In this document: one piece after another, positions 59,792-64,000 of the stretch
Layout: the number at the start of each line of letters is the position of its first letter
How positions within the stretch are numbered: the stretch's first letter is position 1
Virus record (IMG/VR): IMGVR_UViG_3300046167_000032
Location: 16,375-80,374 of that record
Origin: a virus
Direction: 5' to 3' (one strand)
Length of the DNA: 64,000 nt
Position numbers and translations under genes: made by a program
The notes under the pieces: generated by a model
The model's input: only the letters and a program-made list of their open reading frames with translations
Databases searched by the model: none
Told to the model about the DNA's origin: nothing

Positions 59792-60304
59792 TTATTCCAC
59801 CATGTGTAATGCTTGTTCAAGCGTTTCTTTGTTACGCCTAGACCAACCACGTCCAAATGTTTTGTACGTATCTAATCCTTCATAGAACCCTTGTCTTACT
59901 GTATATACATAATCAATAATATACTTAGGGTCTTTCTCCATAACAAGTTGTAGTGTCTTAGGACCAATAGCACCATCTGCTGTAGCACCTACTGCACGTT
60001 GTATAGCTTTAGCAGGTCTACCACTACCACTATTAACAGCCCAATCGAATGCACACCAATCTACCCCCGATGGAAGTTGATCACCTTTGACTCTATCCCA
60101 ATAGTTCTGTTTATATATTGGGGCTACATCTTCTGGTGTTAAATCACGCATCTCTTCTTCTGTAGACTCACGACCAATCCATTCATCATACACACGTTTA
60201 GTTACACCAAGATTAGTCATGCCACCGGGATCACTAGGATGATTGACGTAACCACCCTCGTGTTCCAGTAGCATTTCTAAACATTCATTGAAGTTACTCT
60301 TCAT
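59792..60304 (-). CDS. Endolysin, unit B copy
   Basis: 170 residues, GH108 signature with E16 kept, amino-acid sequence as in unit A. Here its start is next to the extra lysine-rich gene (one-base overlap), not to the holin. Confidence 0.92.
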   Translation of the reverse strand: MKSNFNECLEMLLEHEGGYVNHPSDPGGMTNLGVTKRVYDEWIGRESTEEEMRDLTPEDVAPIYKQNYWDRVKGDQLPSGVDWCAFDWAVNSGSGRPAKAIQRAVGATADGAIGPKTLQLVMEKDPKYIIDYVYTVRQGFYEGLDTYKTFGRGWSRRNKETLEQALHMVE

Positions 60305-60504
60305 TATTTTTTCTTTTTCTTTTTAGTCATATAACCACCTTTAGCGGCCATAACTGTCTTCTTCTTACCAGCAGCAGGTGTTTTCTTTTTAGCAGGTGCT
60401 TTTTTCATATTCTGTGTTAGAAGCTCTCTAATAGGTATACCTAATTTGTCTGCTTCTTTTTTCATAGCTTTTAACCATGCAGGTTCTGTAGTAGTTTTGC
60501 TCAT
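60304..60504 (-). CDS. Lysine-rich small protein present only in unit B
   Basis: 66 residues from MSKTTTEPAWLKAMKKEADK; the ATG at 60504 is preferred to a TTG 6 codons earlier. A helical N-terminal part (KLGIPIRELLTQNM) is followed by a lysine- and alanine-rich half with AAKGGYMTKKKKKK at the end. Unit A lacks the whole gene at the equivalent place (5214-5217). The tail resembles the GG-x-x-KK motif of two virion proteins in this genome. DNA binding is likely by charge; the role is unknown. Confidence 0.72.
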   Translation of the reverse strand: MSKTTTEPAWLKAMKKEADKLGIPIRELLTQNMKKAPAKKKTPAAGKKKTVMAAKGGYMTKKKKKK

Positions 60505-60508
60505 AATC

Positions 60509-60865
60509 TTATTTCTTTCCAAAAAATTTACTTACGCCACGCATACCAATGCTGGCACTCACGATTCCACCTAATGAGTACTGATACCAATCAGGCATAA
60601 TTTCCAAGGCTTCAAACCCTGCATGTACTATATCATTACCCCATTGCCCACAAAAGGCTAGGATTAATGGTATAGAAAATAGAAGAGTAATCCACTCATC
60701 TTTCCAGCTATTCTGCGTAGCTTTCATTGCTTCGATATCCCAGTCTATTTCACCTGTGGCTATCTTCATTTTTGTTTCAGCTTCTGCTTTCTTTACAGCA
60801 GTCTTGCCTTCAATCATAGTACCAGCAAGATTAGCAACTTGACCTATTAAGTTTAGTCCTAACAT
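60509..60865 (-). CDS. Probable holin, unit B copy
   Basis: 118 residues. Differs from unit A at residue 17 (V to M), in the loop after the first membrane segment (GQWGNDIVHAGFEALEIM against GDWGNEIVQAGFTALEVM) and by one glycine fewer near the end. This is the most diverged protein pair in the repeat and lies next to the inserted gene, so a local recombination is likely. Confidence 0.75.
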   Translation of the reverse strand: MLGLNLIGQVANLAGTMIEGKTAVKKAEAETKMKIATGEIDWDIEAMKATQNSWKDEWITLLFSIPLILAFCGQWGNDIVHAGFEALEIMPDWYQYSLGGIVSASIGMRGVSKFFGKK

Positions 60866-61194
60866 TATCCGTTGTTACCTTTCACTTCTTTCTTGCTCAT
60901 GTTAGTTACTCCAAAGAATACACCAACTATACCAGCTACAGATAAGAAATATATAGAAGCCATAGAGCCAATGATGTCAGCTGCTTGATCAGCACCTACA
61001 ATACTACATAATAATACTAGGAATGGATATGCAAGCATACCAACTAAGCAGAACCATGCCATACGTCTTTGTGCATCTCTCTGAGCATCTTCATCATCGA
61101 GTCTACGTCTACGATCTTCTAACGCTAAAGCATCCCACTCAGTCTTGTCTATAGAGCCATTGTTGTCTACATCTACTTCTTCAAAACTAGTCAT
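60865..61194 (-). CDS. EF-hand membrane protein, unit B copy
   Basis: 109 residues; the calcium loop at 8-19 is unchanged. One substitution, T64 to S, lies in the first membrane segment. TAATG coupling to the holin gene is kept. Confidence 0.8.
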   Translation of the reverse strand: MTSFEEVDVDNNGSIDKTEWDALALEDRRRRLDDEDAQRDAQRRMAWFCLVGMLAYPFLVLLCSIVGADQAADIIGSMASIYFLSVAGIVGVFFGVTNMSKKEVKGNNG

Positions 61195-61196
61195 TC

Positions 61197-61454
61197 TTAG
61201 ACTTTCCTATACCTTTTAGAAGTTTTAGCAGCGCCTTTAGGCTGTTTAGAAAACTGTTTACCAGCTTTAGTATCTTTACGCTTTTTTGCAGTAGTAGCTG
61301 CGTACTGCGAACTAGACATCGCTTTAAGAGCTGCAGCAGGTAAATAACGTTCCCCTGTAGCTTTACTACCTTGAGTCGAAGGTTTTCCACTTTTAGTCCC
61401 CCACTTTTGACGAGTCCATTTATTAAGACTCTTTTGTGATTTGGAAAGGGCCAT
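61197..61454 (-). CDS. Small basic DUF5872-like protein, unit B copy
   Basis: 85 residues, same as at 5908-6165. Virtually no base difference in this stretch. Confidence 0.75.
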   Translation of the reverse strand: MALSKSQKSLNKWTRQKWGTKSGKPSTQGSKATGERYLPAAALKAMSSSQYAATTAKKRKDTKAGKQFSKQPKGAAKTSKRYRKV

Positions 61455-61639
61455 TATTTATAGCCCCCACCTGCAGCTTTGTAGGCTTTAGCGAGCATCT
61501 GTGCTTTACGTGCGGACCATTGATTGGCCTTGCCCCCCTTAGTTCCCCGTTTAATACGTTCAAACAAACGCTTCCGCATAGTAGGCTTAGTATAATTTCC
61601 TGCCTCATTTACCTTTGACTTTGCTTTCGATTTCGCCAC
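61454..61639 (-). CDS. Small basic protein, unit B copy
   Basis: 61 residues, same as at 6165-6350, one silent base change near the 3' end. One-base overlap with the next gene is kept. Confidence 0.72.
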   Translation of the reverse strand: MAKSKAKSKVNEAGNYTKPTMRKRLFERIKRGTKGGKANQWSARKAQMLAKAYKAAGGGYK

Positions 61640-61748
61640 GAGTAATACCTATATCTCTTAAATCTTTATCAGACATATTATTTAGTAACCATAAGTCGGC
61701 ACTTGCTTGTCTGCTACGCTCTATGCGCTTAAATAATCTTTTAAACAT
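61605..61748 (-). CDS. DUF1127-like microprotein, unit B copy
   Basis: 47 residues, the same protein as at 6316-6459 with two silent base changes (in the Phe-Lys and Leu-Arg codons), which supports it as a real gene. Confidence 0.78.
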   Translation of the reverse strand: MFKRLFKRIERSRQASADLWLLNNMSDKDLRDIGITRGEIESKVKGK

Positions 61749-61751
61749 TTT

Positions 61752-61800
61752 AACTATCTCCGTTATGTTAGTAAGGCTTGTTTACCTTACAGAGATAGTT
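61752..61800. promoter_or_regulatory. Nested hairpin, unit B copy
   Basis: All bases of both stems and the loop equal those at 6463-6511, while genes on both sides have silent changes. Confidence 0.6.
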
Positions 61801-61846
61801 ATACCATACTTAGTTATATCATAATACAGATAATAATGCAACCCCG

Positions 61847-62218
61847 TTATGCATTCCTAGCAGGGTCATAGTATTCTTCTAATGAAACCATTACATCAAT
61901 TGTGTTAGTAGTCTCACCATATGCTACTAGCTTATCACCAGCGTGCAGGTTAAAGTAACCACCATTAACTAAGTTATCTACAGAGTGACCTGCCATACTT
62001 AATCCATTAGCTATATAATGATATGCATTATCTTCTTTGTGATAAAATTGTACGTATACCTTTTTAGTTGAGTTACTATTATTACTCAAGTGTAGGTATC
62101 GTACTATAGCACTGAAGTTATTAGGGCATGTGTACAACACAGTAGCACTTGCATCTGCAGCAGTAGCGGATACAAGATAACCTTGTGTGTGAAACTTGGC
62201 GTTGTTTAAATTAGCCAT
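61847..62218 (-). CDS. Predicted beta-rich virion protein, unit B copy
   Basis: 123 residues; one change from unit A, L98 to V. TAATG coupling to the upstream microprotein is kept. Confidence 0.68.
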   Translation of the reverse strand: MANLNNAKFHTQGYLVSATAADASATVLYTCPNNFSAIVRYLHLSNNSNSTKKVYVQFYHKEDNAYHYIANGLSMAGHSVDNLVNGGYFNLHAGDKLVAYGETTNTIDVMVSLEEYYDPARNA

Positions 62219-62310
62219 TACTTACCTGCGTCTTGACACTTACCTGTGGCAGAACAGTTAGCTGGTGTAGTACAGCCCTTACATGTTTTAAATTTACCTG
62301 TAGAATACAT
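62218..62310 (-). CDS. Cys-rich microprotein, unit B copy
   Basis: 30 residues with the same four cysteines as at 6929-7021. One extra T lies just upstream of the ribosome site. Confidence 0.72.
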   Translation of the reverse strand: MYSTGKFKTCKGCTTPANCSATGKCQDAGK

Positions 62311-62325
62311 TTATATTTTTTCCTA

Positions 62326-62619
62326 TTACCATTTAACTTTGTGTGACCAGTACTTAGCACTTAGCTTACTAGTCGGTTTACCTTGAGCATTATGTCTAGC
62401 ATAGTAACTCTTCTTACGAGCTTTATCTTTAGCTGATGTAGGATTCTTACCTGCACCACGTACACCCTGTTGTCCAAAGCGAATAAACTTATACGTGTCC
62501 CCTTCTTTAGCCATCACACAGTGAGACTTCTTAGGGTGACTAGGTGTCCTCTTAGGCTTGTTTACACCCTTGAGTCCTTCCTCTTTCATTTTATTCTTGA
62601 CTCGCTCAGGTATTGCCAT
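62326..62619 (-). CDS. Small basic late protein, unit B copy
   Basis: 97 residues, same as at 7036-7329, without visible base differences. Confidence 0.72.
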   Translation of the reverse strand: MAIPERVKNKMKEEGLKGVNKPKRTPSHPKKSHCVMAKEGDTYKFIRFGQQGVRGAGKNPTSAKDKARKKSYYARHNAQGKPTSKLSAKYWSHKVKW

Positions 62620-62818
62620 CTGTCCAACCTTCTTTTTTCATTGCCCACTCTACGTGTTCTAAAGTAAACTTACGACCATAGTAGGCTTCCACTGCAGTTC
62701 TTACATAGAATACATCACTGTGAGGGATATGTAAGTTCTTTAAATTACCATCAAGTAAATGATCGTAGAATTGTTTAAGAACATCGTCTGTATATAGTTT
62801 TACTGATTTCTTTGCCAT
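62606..62818 (-). CDS. First late gene, unit B copy
   Basis: 70 residues, same protein as at 7316-7528 with a silent change (ACG against ACA region). Confidence 0.65.
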   Translation of the reverse strand: MAKKSVKLYTDDVLKQFYDHLLDGNLKNLHIPHSDVFYVRTAVEAYYGRKFTLEHVEWAMKKEGWTDGNT

Positions 62819-63008
62819 TGTCAATACTTAATTGTACAAAGTCCTCGCCTAAGAAGGCGATTTCTATGTACGTAGTTACTTTATGCTATTATATATCACT
62901 GTACGTATACACTTACATGTTAATATATTAGTAAGTATATATCATAGTACATGTATACTGTACGTGTATCACTTATAGTGACCCTACCCGGAATATACTA
63001 TATACATA

Positions 63009-63036
63009 GTTTTACACACTATACCCCCCATGTCAA
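63009..63036 (-). promoter_or_regulatory. Candidate late promoter, unit B copy
   Basis: TTGACA, 16-base spacer and TAAAAC on the minus strand as in unit A, with spacer substitutions only. Confidence 0.5.
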
Positions 63037-63526
63037 TACCTAATCGTACATTGGTAACATAAAGTGATAATATTGTAATATATTGTAACATACTGTGATC
63101 CTACACGTATACATAACACCATATCTGTACAGTGGTTAACACTCTCATATTCCTGATCTGTGTAATTGTACATGCATACTAACGTACACCCCCCGTATGC
63201 CCCCTGCCCACCCTAGCTTGAGGTCGTTTGCGTGCGCCCACAGGCACATGTACACGCATGGTGAGAGCATAATGCATAGGCACATACACCACACACGAGG
63301 AATATTCCACAATAACAATCACTTATAGTGATATGACAACTGTTATACAATCAGTTGCCTTCACATATGGTGCAAGCATAGGCATGCTACGAGCAAGTGA
63401 CGTGTGTTGCACAGTTGATGCACATATACACACCCCTCCATACGTGTGGACACATCACATGCTACACACGAGGCTTCAAACTGATTCGTTTTGCCCTCCA
63501 AAAAGTGATTCGTTTTTACCCTAACA

Positions 63527-63542
63527 AGTCCCACATTGGACT
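63527..63542. repeat. Degenerate palindrome, unit B copy
   Basis: Same two departures from the consensus as the unit A copy at 8313, so the degenerate form is stable. Confidence 0.6.
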
Positions 63543-63559
63543 TAATTTGCTCCATATAC

Positions 63560-63609
63560 TACTACGTAGTAAAATAGGTGTTGACACCATCGGATTTATC
63601 TGATCTAAC
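63560..63609 (+). promoter_or_regulatory. Early promoter/operator module, unit B copy
   Basis: TACTACGTAGTA (63560-63571), TTGACA (63581-63586) and downstream words are the same as at 8346. Confidence 0.6.
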
Positions 63610-63658
63610 TGATTGCATCGAAACGGCGAACTTGCCAAACTCAAAAAGGAAAAATCTT

Positions 63659-64000
63659 ATGACAAATACAAACACAGCTAACACCGACACAAACACAGCA
63701 GTACTTGCTACACTTGAGACTACAAGGTGCTGACATAGCTCGACAATGGAAAGCTATCACCAAAGGTGACAAAGCACGCTTCACTCAGCATACACAAGCC
63801 AATGGCTTCGACATGCAGTTAGGCAAGCTTATGGTTGCTCTTACAGAGGAATGTGAAGGTCGTATCAAGTCAACTAGACTTGCTGATTGTGGCATCAACA
63901 TAGTTGACAAGAGAAGACGTAGCGAAGCTAAATGGTTCGTTGAAAACGAAGTTGAATGTCGTGAGTTTATTGCTAAAAGCAAGAAAGGTTTCACATCACT
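63659..64000 (+). pseudogene. First early gene, unit B copy, frameshifted and cut by window end
   Basis: Same start as the gene at 8445, but an extra A at 63719 (GAGACTACAAGG against GAGCTACAAGG) shifts the frame after codon 20 and gives a TGA at 63731. Beyond it the original frame continues with mostly silent differences to the window end. Either a real mutation or a sequencing or assembly error near the contig end. Confidence 0.75.

Larger units (their letters stand above)
62819..63658. other. Control region, unit B copy
   Basis: About 840 bases without genes. Compared with 7529-8444 it has lost about 76 bases in several places (notably near 62870-62945, 63058-63100 and 63430-63480). It keeps the GC hairpin (62845-62860), the leftward promoter boxes (63009-63036), both TCACTTATAGTGA repeats (62969 and 63319), the long conserved block (about 63186-63331), the TGATTCGTTTT direct repeat, the degenerate palindrome (63527) and the early promoter module (63560). 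These shared parts are the likely functional elements. Confidence 0.75.
55091..64000. repeat. Unit B copy of long direct repeat
   Basis: Second, diverged copy of bases 1-8785. Relative to unit A it has about 199 extra bases between endolysin and holin (a small lysine-rich gene), a shorter control region by about 76 bases, and one extra A at 63719. Protein pairs are identical or nearly so despite scattered nucleotide changes, so the two copies are real strain variants and not one sequence read twice. Confidence 0.97.

Overview
The window is phage DNA throughout, with no host gene visible. It is a lytic-type, short-tailed (podovirus) marine phage. The gene set points to the group of SAR116 phage HMO-2011: a family A DNA polymerase with a DnaJ-like zinc-finger insert, a class II ribonucleotide reductase with glutaredoxin, ThyX, MazG, endonuclease I, a tyrosine integrase and a cytosine methylase, a unit length of about 55 kb (my memory of HMO-2011 is about 55 kb), and no phage RNA polymerase. 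An alphaproteobacterial marine host is inferred from this resemblance. It is not read from the sequence.

The window holds one complete genome length plus the start of a second. Bases 1-8785 recur as 55091-64000 in the same orientation, offset 55,090 to 55,290 bases. The two copies are not identical. They differ by roughly 1-2% in coding regions (by eye), almost always silently, so most protein pairs look identical. The right copy has one extra small gene (60304-60504), about 76 fewer bases in the control region, and a +1 frameshift in its first early gene. This is either a head-to-tail junction of two strains or an assembly that crossed from one strain to another. I call the left-hand genome unit A and the right-hand repeat unit B.

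Layout: a control region without genes (7529-8444; B copy 62819-63658) separates two divergent programmes. Rightwards (8445-27670) lie the early and middle genes: a run of small proteins, many preceded by a 16-bp palindrome AGTCCAAYGTTGGACT; a broken cytosine methylase; DUF932; a broken integrase; then primase, DnaB-like helicase, DUF3310, a GIY-YIG protein, ThyX, DNA polymerase, a probable SSB, a PD-(D/E)XK exonuclease, endonuclease I, NrdJ, glutaredoxin and MazG. A bidirectional terminator (27672-27706) closes this block.

Leftwards from the control region, and across the junction, run the late genes: small basic proteins, an EF-hand membrane protein, holin, GH108 endolysin, TerS, TerL, portal, a large head-associated protein, scaffold, major capsid protein with its own promoter, tail adaptor, tail nozzle, a 1.6-kaa fibre ending in an S74 chaperone, a glycine-rich adhesin, a second fibre with its assembly protein, a cluster of exported proteins, and internal virion (ejection) proteins down to 27727.

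Most notable beyond ordinary annotation: the dispersed palindrome family in the early region, a repeated palindrome-plus-TTGACA module at 8346 and 10336, a long hairpin at 9061-9123, the two-strain junction, three frameshifts concentrated in methylase and integrase while very large virion genes are intact, and a block of four or five signal-peptide proteins inside the late operon.
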